This document shows, in pieces, positions 10,001 to 17,518 of a DNA stretch of 64,000 nt. Every line of letters starts with the position of its first letter. The first letter of the stretch is position 1. This stretch comes from Actinoplanes sp. SE50/110 (GTDB taxonomy: Bacteria; Actinomycetota; Actinomycetes; Mycobacteriales; Micromonosporaceae). The notes under the pieces were generated by a model. The model saw nothing but the letters and a program-made list of their open reading frames with translations. It was not told the origin of the DNA and did no database searches. Where the stretch lies: positions 6,171,001 through 6,235,000 of the forward strand of contig NZ_LT827010.1 of the NCBI RefSeq assembly GCF_900119315.1. The letters are read 5' to 3'. Made by a program: the position numbers and the translations under genes.

Positions 10001-10296
10001 TGGCGGAGATCGCCGACCGCTGCGCCGACCGGCCGGTGCTCGCCGCACGCATCGCCGAGCGGGTCGGCGCCAGGCTCCGCGAACTCCCGGAGTGGCCGGC
10101 AGTCCCGGTCCTGCAGGACCTGATCGCCACCCTGGCGGCCCGCGGCGACCTGCCCGGCGGCCTGTTCGCGGTCGCCCTGGTCCGGGCCGGGGACTCGTTC
10201 AGCTGGGCCGGCCGCTGGCGGGACCTGCTGCTGTCGCTGCGTGCCCACCCCGAGCCGGAGGTACGCGACGACGCCTGGTCCATCGACATGACGTGA
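7006..10296 (+). CDS. Large HEAT-like repeat protein, function unknown
   Basis: 1096 residues, almost entirely amphipathic helices rich in Ala, Leu and Arg arranged as repeated helix pairs (for example DPVPALRKLALGAAARAGRL and DDPEIRREAFARLPGW). This is the look of HEAT or Armadillo-type solenoids. No signal peptide, membrane segment or catalytic motif is visible, so it is probably a cytoplasmic scaffold. ATG at 7006 or 7015 is favoured because the in-frame extension to 6919 (NIGTPEDLPGLDEG...) is compositionally unlike the rest. I do not recognise a characterised homologue. It stands alone, with about 500 bp of gene-free DNA downstream. Confidence 0.75.
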   Translation: MSVMPFTARAVRSLLATLDPLPHHARMRHLAQWARTSPRAPEVCAALRAGTDHERRLALIADLARGDTAGIDAAAADPVPALRKLALGAAARAGRLPLPITGLAAADRRHVYRVLRRDPVPALADRLIGTVRDHFGDDEAGALLVACGPETVRALLPQLAHAVRLESLNRRHPGALAEHLTATLAAVPPEHRRHEWARSSGAVLALAPAQALDLLERCAPETELPGRLTGYGVLAAHDPGRVARLLAAPARAGWLRHRRLSPKLLRRLATLPDDDVIPLFRHVRESAPGFAALLRAFAPARRGALYDAALAEVDTTTLIPADEVMEALPATVRIREATRVLGLDRIREQESLVLHWSAYLAWPQAATAQEAALRSGDATERARGYTRLIAAASRARDPEAVAAVVARLTRMRNEQDPVRATALTELAQVAGLLTAGSAADLTTITTDAVEARDASAATTTALSRLATGTLQHHVDVPALRDWSLLAIDLVSTAATVPVLRRFDRVLRRGQETMVFDRLRPWVEAAIARGRYAPLFALTDALGRRAHHLPELQRMLRDTIPGTTARIAETAIARWLDDPRHRAARVAEVLAADPSAVLLGPVWRIVAGTRTDLLDRVLARRPTGRFANSRGHWAPGGPARPDRWLPRQHAAFVDLQAAIVADPGGPVWSRIAALHIAAPAGDPGRDLVLRHVDAPEVPLAEAALGALVWSARPDLALPVLLRHAADDRARVALYAAARAAKHLPPAVLAPPLEALLSTSAVAKVTSRKEAVRILARYGPPDSVGRLLAVFQDPATHRDIRAAIIGAARQRLDTEPSWTVLDLAVAAGRPREERRAVLAADPYLIAARHRPRYAALVVAACRADDPEIRREAFARLPGWSRWAPAATDLIVERLTDLVVATGDAVTPGLLRAAGPEALARALSTLVTREDAETGPGAPGGDHPARRRIGALLRTVGALARALPADADRTGLREPVRALAEHPGHLAAAVATLVTLGRLDNLAEIADRCADRPVLAARIAERVGARLRELPEWPAVPVLQDLIATLAARGDLPGGLFAVALVRAGDSFSWAGRWRDLLLSLRAHPEPEVRDDAWSIDMT

Positions 10297-10815
10297 CCCG
10301 CCTGGGTCATCGACCGTCCGGCGCGCGACGCACCCTCGGCCGGCGGAGGGCGCGAGGCGAGGCGGCGGGTCCGGCGGACGGCGGCACCGTCGTGGCGGTG
10401 GCGGCCGGCCCGCCGCGGCGACCAGCGGCGTCGGGCCGATCCGCAAGACGTCGCAGATCGCGCTGCCCGAGGACGTGTCGCAGGCGGTCTACGCCGGCGC
10501 TACCGGCTGTTCCGCGAGCGTCACCGATCTCCAGCCGGATCAGCCTGGCCACCGACATGGTGATCCGGGACGATCTGGCCGCCCGGGAGATGGGCACCGT
10601 GACCGGCTCGGTGACCGCGGGGCTACGTCTCCCCGCTGACCGTCGCCGTCGATGGGTGATGCCGGCCCGTTTCCCGGCGGCGCGCACCGCCGGGAAACGG
10701 GCGGGTGGGTGGACCCGCCCCGGATGCCCTAATGCCGTGGCCGGAAATGAGCCCTGGGTCATGTCGGGGCGCGTCGGAAAACGCATTGTGCCCGTTCGAT
10801 GGCATCATCCGGGTC
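10297..10815. other. Gene-free stretch, possible decayed coding DNA
   Basis: No intact gene is supported here. Short protein-like runs appear on the plus strand (IALPEDVSQAVYAGA near 10458-10502 and SRISLATDMVIRDDLAAREM near 10530-10595), but they sit in different frames and have no start or complete domain. This is consistent with a frameshifted remnant. The right end (about 10770-10815) must hold the promoter for the beta-propeller gene; no convincing -35 or -10 stands out. Confidence 0.35.
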
Positions 10816-11691
10816 ATGATCACCGATGCGCGGCTGTTGACGACGCTGACGCTGGACGGCACCGACATGCTGGTCTCCGCGGACACCGGCACGGTCCGGG
10901 TCACCGACCCGCGCACCGGCCGGCCGGTCAGCGAGGCGGCGATCGGTGGGATCACCGCGATCGTGGCGTGCCCGACCGGCTGGCGGGACCCGGTGATCGC
11001 GGTCGGCGCGGACAGCGGGCTGTACTGGGTCGAGGCGCGCACCGGGACCGTCCGGCACGAGGAGGGCGGAATCGCGGCGATGTCCGCGTGGGCCGGCACG
11101 CTGCTGGCCGCCGCCGGGCACGCGCCGGGCACGCTGCTGCGCTGGGATGCCGGCACCGGCGCCCGGCTGGAGCCGCTCGGCAGCCACCAGGAGCCGATCA
11201 CCGCGGTCACCGTCCTGCACGGCCCGGTCGTCTGCACCGGCGACCGCACCGGCACGATCCAGCGCTGGAACCCGCGCACCGGCGCCCGGACCGCGCCCGC
11301 GCTGACCGTCGGCGACGAGGCGGTGCTGGCGCTGGCCCCGGCCCCGCTGCCGGACGGCCGGCTGCTGATCGCCGCCGCCACCGCCGACCTGCACCGCTGG
11401 GACGCGGTCACCGGCGAACCGGTGGGCGTGCCGGTGGTGGTCGACAGCACCGCGGTGACCACGCTGACCGCGACCGTGGTCAACGGGCGCACCGAGCTGA
11501 TCACCGCGGGGCACGACGAGGTGGTGCGGCGCTGGGACGCGGAGACCGGCCTGCCGGTGGGCGAGGCGGTGCCCGGCCGCTCAGCCACCGTGCTGCGCCG
11601 GCACGGGGTGCTCACCCTGGCGGTCGGCACCCTGGACGGCCGCCTCGACCTGCGCTCGCTCGGCCAGCCCCATCCGGACCGTCGCATCTGA
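10816..11691 (+). CDS. WD40-like beta-propeller protein
   Basis: 291 residues made of about seven repeats of roughly 40 residues, each ending in a W-D or W-N plus TG turn: TVRVTDPRTGRPV, GLYWVEARTGTVR, LLRWDAGTGARLE, TIQRWNPRTGART, DLHRWDAVTGEPV, VVRRWDAETGLPV, LDLRSLGQ. These resemble WD40/PQQ-type blades. No signal peptide is seen. Such propellers in actinomycetes are often the C-terminal sensor of larger kinases or NACHT proteins, so a stand-alone one may be a scaffold or a separated domain. The ATG at 10816 is chosen because the upstream in-frame sequence is not propeller-like. Confidence 0.75.
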   Translation: MITDARLLTTLTLDGTDMLVSADTGTVRVTDPRTGRPVSEAAIGGITAIVACPTGWRDPVIAVGADSGLYWVEARTGTVRHEEGGIAAMSAWAGTLLAAAGHAPGTLLRWDAGTGARLEPLGSHQEPITAVTVLHGPVVCTGDRTGTIQRWNPRTGARTAPALTVGDEAVLALAPAPLPDGRLLIAAATADLHRWDAVTGEPVGVPVVVDSTAVTTLTATVVNGRTELITAGHDEVVRRWDAETGLPVGEAVPGRSATVLRRHGVLTLAVGTLDGRLDLRSLGQPHPDRRI

Positions 11692-11703
11692 CCGGCGGTG
11701 CGC

Positions 11704-11793
11704 GATCGGGGCTGCGGCGATCGGGGCTGCGGCGATCGGGGCTGCGTCGATCGGGGCTGCGTCGATCGGGGCTGCGTCGATCGGGGCTGCGGC
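11704..11793. repeat. 15-bp tandem repeat, six copies
   Basis: Six head-to-tail copies of a 15-bp unit, GATCGGGGCTGCG followed by GC or TC, fill 11704-11793. Because 15 is a multiple of three the repeat is open in all forward frames. In the frame that continues into the following hydrophobic ORF it encodes the pentapeptide A-I-G-A-(A/S). Copy number could change without shifting frame. Confidence 0.9.
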
Positions 11794-11803
11794 CATCGGC
11801 GCC

Positions 11804-12259
11804 GTGGTCGTCATCACCCTGCTCGTCCGCCGGCTGCTCGTGCCCGGCGGCAACGACGCGCTGCAGTCCGCCACCCGGGATCTCTGGTCGGCCGCCGCTG
11901 CCGGCGCCGCCGTCCTGGCCGTCGTCCCGTTCCGCGGCAACCTGGCCACGGCCCTGGCCCCGGCGCCGCCGGCCACCCTCCCGGTCGCCCTGGCCGTCTG
12001 GCTGCGCTACCTCACGAACGGGGCGGACGCGGCCGGCGTCGTCCGCATCCACGTGATGAACCCACTGGCCATGCTGGCCCCGGCCATCCTGCTCACCGCC
12101 CTGGCCACCCTGGCCCACCGGACAACGAGGACCAGCCTGCCGCTCGTCAGAGTTCCTTGCGCAGGTGGACGTCGTCCCGGCCGGTCGTCGGGACCGACTC
12201 CCAGCGGAAGATCTCCCGGTAGCCGAGCCGCTGGTAGAAGGCCGGCGCCTGAAAGGTGA
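11804..12259 (+). pseudogene. Membrane-protein fragment downstream of the repeat
   Basis: From a GTG at 11804 the frame reads VVVITLLVRRLL, then AAAAGAAVLAVVPF, then NPLAMLAPAILLTALATLA, three credible transmembrane segments; the upstream repeat in the same frame adds a further Ala/Gly/Ile helix. No start codon precedes the repeat in this frame. The 3' part runs out of hydrophobic sequence and collides with the oppositely oriented GNAT gene from 12147 on. I read this as a truncated integral-membrane gene or a decayed C-terminal extension of the propeller gene. It could still be expressed from the internal GTG. Confidence 0.35.
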
Positions 12260-12569
12260 AGGACGTGACGAACACGTGCGTGCACCCCCGGCTTCGCGCC
12301 TCGCTCTCGAAGGCGGTCATCGCCCCCGTCCCGACCCCGGTGCCCCGGTGATCCTCGCGCACCCAGGTCATCCCGATGCCGGCCGCCTGGCCCCAGGTCC
12401 ACCCGGAGACCCCGGCGACCAGCTCGCCCTCCTGCTCGACCCGGACCGTGAGTTCCTCGGCCGGAGCGACCTCCGGCGTCGCGGCCGCATTGAACCTGTC
12501 CAGTTCGTCGCTGAGCACCCGGTTGAGGGAAGGGTCGGCCTTACCGACCTTGGTGAGGATCTCCGCCAT
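12147..12569 (-). CDS. GNAT family N-acetyltransferase
   Basis: 140 residues, a single GNAT domain. The acetyl-CoA pyrophosphate loop is WVREDHRGTGVGTGAM near residue 70 (R/Q-x-x-G-x-G/A pattern) and the C-terminal strand-helix YQRLGYREIFRWESV is typical. It would acetylate a small molecule or protein amine in the cytosol; the substrate is unknown. It is divergent from the orphan gene at 12608 with 38 bp between starts, so the two share a promoter region. Confidence 0.85.
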   Translation of the reverse strand: MAEILTKVGKADPSLNRVLSDELDRFNAAATPEVAPAEELTVRVEQEGELVAGVSGWTWGQAAGIGMTWVREDHRGTGVGTGAMTAFESEARSRGCTHVFVTSFTFQAPAFYQRLGYREIFRWESVPTTGRDDVHLRKEL

Positions 12570-12607
12570 GCCGGGATCGTGTCACAAGCCGATGGGATCA
12601 TGAATCG

Positions 12608-13246
12608 ATGACCGACTGGGACCGGTTCCGCCACGAGATCTCGTGGTTCCTCGACGATGGGCAGACCGCGACCGTGGGCGATCCGCAGCCCTGGGACCGC
12701 GAGCCGGTCGACGGCCTGCCCGTCCTGTCCGCGTTGCTGGCGACGGCGACCCGCACGCCGGTCACCGTGGACGACGACCACTTCGAGTTGCTGGCCTGGG
12801 GCCCGCCCGCCGAGCGGCGCGGCTGGCTGTGCCGGCCCCCGCGCGCCGAGGCGGACCTCACGGTGCCGCGCGTCCACCGGGACTTCTGGGCGGTCTGCGG
12901 CGGCCTCGTCGAGCGGTTCGGCGAGCCCTCGTCCTGGTGGGAGAACCAGAACGAGGTGCTCACCGCGCAGGCCGCCGCGGAGCCGGTGGAGGGGCCGTTC
13001 GACGCCTACGCGTGGATCTGGGAGGGTGCCACGCCCCTTGAGCCGCGGGACCACTATCCGGTCGCGGTCGAGGCCAACGGCAACCTGACGCTGGCCCGGC
13101 GGACCGACGGCCGGCTGCTGCTCTTCGCGCCGGACCACGCCTTCGACGGGGTCACCGCGATCGCCGACGGACTGCTCACCATCGACGGCGTGCCGGATCT
13201 CGCCACCTGGATCGAGGTGTGCGCCACGGCCTGGCTGCCGGAGTAG
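12608..13246 (+). CDS. Conserved-looking protein of unknown function
   Basis: 212 residues, acidic and rich in Trp (RFRHEISWFLDDGQ, WGPPAERRGWLCRPP, SSWWENQNEVL, DAYAWIWEGA). No signal peptide, membrane segment or catalytic motif is seen. Length, composition and its place among other small orphan proteins recall SMI1/KNR4-like or other immunity-type proteins, but no diagnostic motif supports that. The ATG at 12608 is the first in frame after the divergent GNAT promoter region. Confidence 0.65.
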   Translation: MTDWDRFRHEISWFLDDGQTATVGDPQPWDREPVDGLPVLSALLATATRTPVTVDDDHFELLAWGPPAERRGWLCRPPRAEADLTVPRVHRDFWAVCGGLVERFGEPSSWWENQNEVLTAQAAAEPVEGPFDAYAWIWEGATPLEPRDHYPVAVEANGNLTLARRTDGRLLLFAPDHAFDGVTAIADGLLTIDGVPDLATWIEVCATAWLPE

Positions 13247-13259
13247 AGCACCACAAGGG

Positions 13260-13424
13260 TCAGGCGGCGTCCCGGTCGCGGCCCGGGATGGTCATCCCGT
13301 GGTACCGGGCGGCCGGATCCGTCGCGGTCGCCCGGCGGGTTCCCGCCGGCCGCGGGGCTCGATCGTGCGGTCCGGCGCCCCCGGGAACTCGTTGCGCCCA
13401 AAGAGAAGCCGGCCCAGACAACAC
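13260..13424 (-). pseudogene. C-terminal remnant of a second copy of the DMT-like transporter tail
   Basis: Read on the minus strand, this stretch ends in IPGRDRDAA followed by TGA, exactly as the transporter gene at 15157-16380 does. Upstream it keeps a diverged match to that gene's Arg/Pro-rich tail (HDRAPRP, YHGMTIPGRD versus RHREIIIPGRD). The nucleotide identity is obvious over about 55 bp at 13257-13312 versus 15152-15207. A stop at 13422-13424 closes the frame, so only a tail of about 54 codons survives. It implies a duplicated or deleted paralogue near the orphan genes. Confidence 0.6.
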
Positions 13425-13609
13425 CGTTCAACGCCACGCCGCGGCAATCGGCATGCCGGCCGTTCCCCGGATCGCGCGGCACGCACGGTCACTGTCCCCG
13501 CGAGCCCGGGCCGGCCGAGGGATGGGCGGCGACTTCGACCGCCACCGGCACCGCGGAATCGTAGGGTGGGATCCGTTGATCATGCTGACCGCGGGAGGGG
13601 ACGATCCGG

Positions 13610-14383
13610 TTGAGTTTTGACCTTGCCGTTCTGGCGATCGACGGGTGGACCGACGTTTCCGAGGTCGCCGCAATGGCCCATCGGTGCCAAGCCCCCGGCC
13701 ATGTCGAAGGGGAACTCGACGAACGGATCGTCGGCTTCTATGAGCGGCTGCGCGCACGATTCCCCGACCATCCGCCGTACCCGGACCCGGATGACTGCCC
13801 GTGGATGTCGATGCCACTGGACGTCGGCATCGATCACGTGTTCATGTGCCTGAGCTTCAGTGAACGCAGCCACCCTGCGACCACGCTGATCGCGGAGTTG
13901 GCGACCGAGTACGAACTGACGCTCTGGGACCCGCAGGACGGGTCGGCTCACCGTCCGGTGACAGCACCTTCCCGCCAGGACGTCGAGGCCTGGTGGCGTG
14001 ATCTGCTCGACGGCCGGTGCAGCCGAGAGGAAACGTTCGACCGCGTCCGTCCGTGGGTCGAAGACCCGCCCGATGCCGTCGAGGATCCGATCACCATGAT
14101 GGGTCTGCAGCAACTGCACGGCTTCGCCCTGACCGTCGACGGGCGTGCGGGCCATCTTCACGACGACCAGGAGGTCCGAGCCGGGTTCGAGCAATGGCTC
14201 ACCCACGGGACACGATTCGACGCCGACCCCGCCGGCTGGCGGCGAGACCGCTATCGCCAGGCGCTCCTGGCAGTCCTGCGCGACCAAGGCCGGCAGCACG
14301 CCCGGACTCTCGCGAAGCGCATGGTGGCGGCAGACTGGCTGTCCACGGAAGACGCCGAACAGATCCTGCGCTCACAGCACTGA
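13610..14383 (+). CDS. Protein of unknown function (possible immunity-type)
   Basis: 257 residues starting at TTG (13610) with a strong GGGAGGGG 9 nt upstream, which decides the start. The N-terminus FDLAVLAIDGWTDVSEVAAM followed by an acidic Pro-rich loop (DHPPYPDPDDCPW) and VGIDHVFMCLSFS resembles the layout of several actinobacterial immunity-like proteins, but I cannot name a family. The C-terminal half is helical. No signal peptide or membrane segment. It sits in a run of orphan genes with somewhat lower GC than the surrounding core genes, suggesting acquired DNA. Confidence 0.65.
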   Translation: MSFDLAVLAIDGWTDVSEVAAMAHRCQAPGHVEGELDERIVGFYERLRARFPDHPPYPDPDDCPWMSMPLDVGIDHVFMCLSFSERSHPATTLIAELATEYELTLWDPQDGSAHRPVTAPSRQDVEAWWRDLLDGRCSREETFDRVRPWVEDPPDAVEDPITMMGLQQLHGFALTVDGRAGHLHDDQEVRAGFEQWLTHGTRFDADPAGWRRDRYRQALLAVLRDQGRQHARTLAKRMVAADWLSTEDAEQILRSQH

Positions 14384-14552
14384 ACTCTCGCCTCACCATC
14401 AACGCTGGTTCAGAGAAGAAACCGCGACCCGCTGGTTGCGACGGAACCAGCCGATCCAGCCTTCGACGCCGTACCATGGCGTCGATACCGTGATGGGGAC
14501 CGGTGAGCGGTCCACCTGGCCGTCCCACCCGATGACGGAGGAAGCCGAGCCC

Positions 14553-14966
14553 ATGACGAACGCTCGATTGATCGAACGATTGATCGACGAGGCGACCCAA
14601 GCATCTGACTGGCGCAGCGATTGCACGGACTCGGGCCGCCTCCCCGTCTTCAACCTCTGGGGATCGGTCATGTACCTGACCCCGGCCGGTGAGGTCGTCA
14701 TCGACCACGAAGAAGACAGCCAGGCGCGGCTGGCCGAGCCGGCCGAACGCGACTTCGCGCTTGCTCGAGCAGCTGAGCAGTATCCCGAGCTCGCTTACCT
14801 GAAGCCAGCAAAGCCACTGGATGCGGTCATGTGCAACCTATGCACCGGACGTGGCTGGTTGAGCGTCGTCCAGGGCACACTCCCGTCCTCGCAGAACGCA
14901 GACCAATCCAAGCCGTTCTTCTACTGCCCGGAATGCGCCAGCCTCGGTTGGACCATGGCCGGCTGA
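14553..14966 (+). CDS. Small zinc-ribbon-like protein, function unknown
   Basis: 137 residues. GGAGGAA 9 nt before the ATG at 14553 favours it over the in-frame ATG at 14532. The N-terminal half is acidic and helical (ARLIERLIDEATQASDW). The C-terminus has two paired cysteines, CNLCTGRGWL and YCPECASLGW, likely one zinc-binding ribbon. No catalytic domain is visible. Base composition is less GC-biased than its neighbours, consistent with the surrounding accessory stretch. Confidence 0.65.
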   Translation: MTNARLIERLIDEATQASDWRSDCTDSGRLPVFNLWGSVMYLTPAGEVVIDHEEDSQARLAEPAERDFALARAAEQYPELAYLKPAKPLDAVMCNLCTGRGWLSVVQGTLPSSQNADQSKPFFYCPECASLGWTMAG

Positions 14967-15156
14967 CTCCAACCGCCTTGTCGCCCCGACTGGCAGCACG
15001 CGATTGACCGTGAGTACACCTGCTCCGCGCACATGGCCTCGCGACTCGGCGACACGGGCCCCGCCTCGAACCCGTGGCGCTTCCCGTACGGCTGTTCCAT
15101 CTGCCCGAGGAAGTCACCCGGGTCGCCCGTTCCGCGTTCGACGCTTCGGCCCCAGG
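14967..15156. other. 190-bp spacer with coding-like sequence
   Basis: No annotated gene. In the frame of the preceding gene, beyond its TGA, the plus strand reads HAIDREYTCSAHMASRLGD and then WRFPYGCSICPRK, with Cys pairs like a zinc ribbon. The minus strand is also open (QMEQPYGKRHGFEAGP). Neither has a start and full domain, so I cannot choose. A decayed or translated-through extension is possible. Confidence 0.3.
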
Positions 15157-16380
15157 TCAGGCGGCGTCGCGGTCGCGGCCCGGGATGATGATCTCGCGAT
15201 GCCGAGCCGGCCGGCGCGACTCGGGCAACTGCGGGCCCACCCGGGCGGGCCAGATCCGTTGCGGCCGGTCGGCGAGTTTGGGCCGGTCGCGGGGCACGAG
15301 GGTGCGATCCGGCGGCACCCAGATCGGCAGCGGCGCCCACGACGGTCCCCACCATACGACCGTGCCGTAGCCGCGGACCAGCGGCGGCTGCAGCGCCGGC
15401 CAGCGGGCCTCGATCGGGATCGCCAGCCGCCACGCCTGCAGCGGCACCAGCGCGGTCACCGGATGGCCGGGCGCGCCGGGCAGCACCGGGAGGGGCGGGG
15501 CCGGGAGGGCGTGGGGTTCGGCGCCGGCGGGCAGCGCGGCCGTCTCGTCGAGGGTGGCGGTCGCCGGGGCGCTGGCCAGGACGACCGCGCAGCCCACGGT
15601 GATCACCGCGGCGGCCAGGGCGACCGGCCACCAGCCGGGCCGGAACGTGTCGCCGAGCAGGGTCAGCGCGATCACCGACGGGGCGATCACCTCGGCCGTC
15701 CAGTGGATCGCGGTGACCCGGCCGACCTCGCCGCTCTGCAGGGCGTTGGCATACATGACCATGCCGTTGGCGGCGAACAGCAGCAGCACGTACGTCAACG
15801 GCTCGCCGAGGATCGCCATCGCGGCCGAGCCGACGGTGCGCATCTGTTCGTCGGGCAGGTGCAGGGCGCGTCCGCCGAGGGCGGCGGCGCCGACCGAGAG
15901 GCCGCCGATGGTGGCGATCAGGCCCGGCGATCCGATCCTGGTGGCCGCGAAGCCGAGACCGAGGACCACGATCAGCGCGCCGATGAAGCTCAGCCGCAGC
16001 GTGAATGAGGCGGCGACGACGTGCTGCTGGCCGGCCGACATGGCCAGCCCGGCGAGCGCGCCGATCGTCACCCCGATCGCCGCGACGTCGCGTTTGCGCA
16101 GTGGGGAGCCGAGGAAGGCCCAGGCGGCGAAGGCGGTCAGGGCGAGCGAGCCGGCCAGCACCGATTCGACCAGGTAGACGGCGAGTTGGCGGAGCGCGAC
16201 CATGGAGCCGAGCCACGCGGTCATGTCGAGGCCGATGCCGACGAGGTACAACGGGTGGCCGAGGGTGGTGACCGCGCTGGTGCTGCGCCGGGCGCCGACG
16301 GCCTGCAGGATCGAGCCGGCCGCGTAGCAGAGCGAGCCGAAGACGGCGATGCCCAGCGCGATCCAGCCCCCGGCGGTCAT
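15157..16380 (-). CDS. DMT/EamA-like multi-pass membrane protein with long Pro/Arg tail
   Basis: 407 residues. About nine to ten transmembrane helices occupy residues 1-270 (WIALGIAVFGSLCYAAGSIL, VESVLAGSLALTAFAAWAFL, IGALIVVLGLGFAA and so on), in the style of the drug/metabolite transporter superfamily. The remaining 130 residues are Pro/Trp/Arg-rich, with no domain, ending IPGRDRDAA. Part of that tail is repeated as a pseudogene at 13260. It lies just downstream of and in the same direction as the exopolysaccharide block but 37 bp beyond it, so cotranscription is possible. Substrate unknown. Confidence 0.7.
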   Translation of the reverse strand: MTAGGWIALGIAVFGSLCYAAGSILQAVGARRSTSAVTTLGHPLYLVGIGLDMTAWLGSMVALRQLAVYLVESVLAGSLALTAFAAWAFLGSPLRKRDVAAIGVTIGALAGLAMSAGQQHVVAASFTLRLSFIGALIVVLGLGFAATRIGSPGLIATIGGLSVGAAALGGRALHLPDEQMRTVGSAAMAILGEPLTYVLLLFAANGMVMYANALQSGEVGRVTAIHWTAEVIAPSVIALTLLGDTFRPGWWPVALAAAVITVGCAVVLASAPATATLDETAALPAGAEPHALPAPPLPVLPGAPGHPVTALVPLQAWRLAIPIEARWPALQPPLVRGYGTVVWWGPSWAPLPIWVPPDRTLVPRDRPKLADRPQRIWPARVGPQLPESRRPARHREIIIPGRDRDAA

Positions 16381-16417
16381 TGCGATCGACCACCGTCACC
16401 GAAAGTGCACGCACCCC

Positions 16418-17518
16418 TCACGCCCTGATGATATGGCCGCTCCTCGATTCGCGCGAGGCCTGCGACGTGACCACTTCGGCCATCCGGGAGACATCGTCCG
16501 AGCTGCAACGATGATCAACCGGCAGGGTGAGCATCCGGTCGGCGAGGCCGGCCGCTTCGGGGTCGCCGCTCCACCACCGGGCGCGGTCCTGCCGCCAGTG
16601 CACCGGGGCGTAGATCCGCTCCGCGGCCAGCAGCGCGAGCAGCGTGTCACGATCCTTTTCGGACCGCAGCGCGAGTTGTACGCGGAACGGCGCGACGTCC
16701 GCCGCTCCCCGGGCGAATCCCAGGATCTCATCGGCCGAACGGCCGTGCAGCGCCGTCCGCAGCGCATGCGCGTTCCGGCTGCTCGCCGCGCGGATCCCCA
16801 GCACATCCAGCAGCGGCAGCACCGCCCGGGTCACCGTGCTGGCCGGCCCGTCGCTGCCCAGCAGCGCCCCCTCACCCTGTCGCTGCAGCGCCCGGAACGC
16901 CTCCTTGGGTACCGGCTGCCCGTCCAGCCAGCCGGCCTTGAGCAGCATCGCGGCGAGTTTCTGGGCGGCGCCGGGGCTCTCCGCACCGGCCGGCGCGGGC
17001 AGCGGGCGACCGGCCGGTGACCACACCAGCCCGCCGTCCGGGAGCGGCAGGGTCTTGCGGAGGGAGGCCACGACGTACGCCGCGATGCTGTTGCGCGCCC
17101 ACCCGCTGAACGGATCGTGCGAGTGGTCCTCGACCACCGCGATCCCGGGGTGGGCCCGGATCCAGGCGTCCCAGGGCGCCTTGTCGTCCCACCCGAACAG
17201 GTTCTGCGCGAGGACCACGTCGCCGCCGCGGACCCGCAGCGTCTCCCAGTGCGGCCCGTGCCCGTCCGGCAGGTGCCGGTAGAAGGTGACCGGCAGGCAT
17301 TCGGTGAGCGCCTCGGCGACCCCGGTGCAGAAGTACGACGGCACGTGCAACCGTCCGGCCGGGGCCAGCACGCGCAGCACCGCGCGGATCGCCCCGCAGC
17401 CGGTGGCGAAGAGTTCCCGCCGCGCCGGCACCCAGCCGGGCAGGCCGCCGCGGTCCTCGCCGACCAGGGCGAGCGGGTCCCAGTGGAATTCGGAGCCGAT
17501 CTCCCGGTCAGGCGGCAC
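16418..17518 (-). CDS. PLP-dependent aminotransferase-fold protein (DegT-like)
   Basis: 366 residues, GTG start. The layout follows fold-type I aminotransferases of the DegT/DnrJ/EryC1 group: ATGCGAIRAVLRVL near the N-terminus, a V-V-E-D-H segment for the pyridine-binding aspartate/glutamate, then YVVASLRKTLPLPDGGLVW, where the lysine in LRKTLP is the candidate Schiff-base residue. Such enzymes make amino-sugars for polysaccharides. It overlaps the sugar-transferase gene by 11 bp, so it is translationally linked to the priming enzyme. Exact reaction not assigned. Confidence 0.65.
   Translation of the reverse strand: MPPDREIGSEFHWDPLALVGEDRGGLPGWVPARRELFATGCGAIRAVLRVLAPAGRLHVPSYFCTGVAEALTECLPVTFYRHLPDGHGPHWETLRVRGGDVVLAQNLFGWDDKAPWDAWIRAHPGIAVVEDHSHDPFSGWARNSIAAYVVASLRKTLPLPDGGLVWSPAGRPLPAPAGAESPGAAQKLAAMLLKAGWLDGQPVPKEAFRALQRQGEGALLGSDGPASTVTRAVLPLLDVLGIRAASSRNAHALRTALHGRSADEILGFARGAADVAPFRVQLALRSEKDRDTLLALLAAERIYAPVHWRQDRARWWSGDPEAAGLADRMLTLPVDHRCSSDDVSRMAEVVTSQASRESRSGHIIRA

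Noticed and set aside
6820..10446. 1208-residue minus-strand ORF opposite the HEAT-like protein
   Set aside because: The translation is Gly/Arg/Gln-rich with no helical periodicity, while the plus strand shows regular helix repeats.
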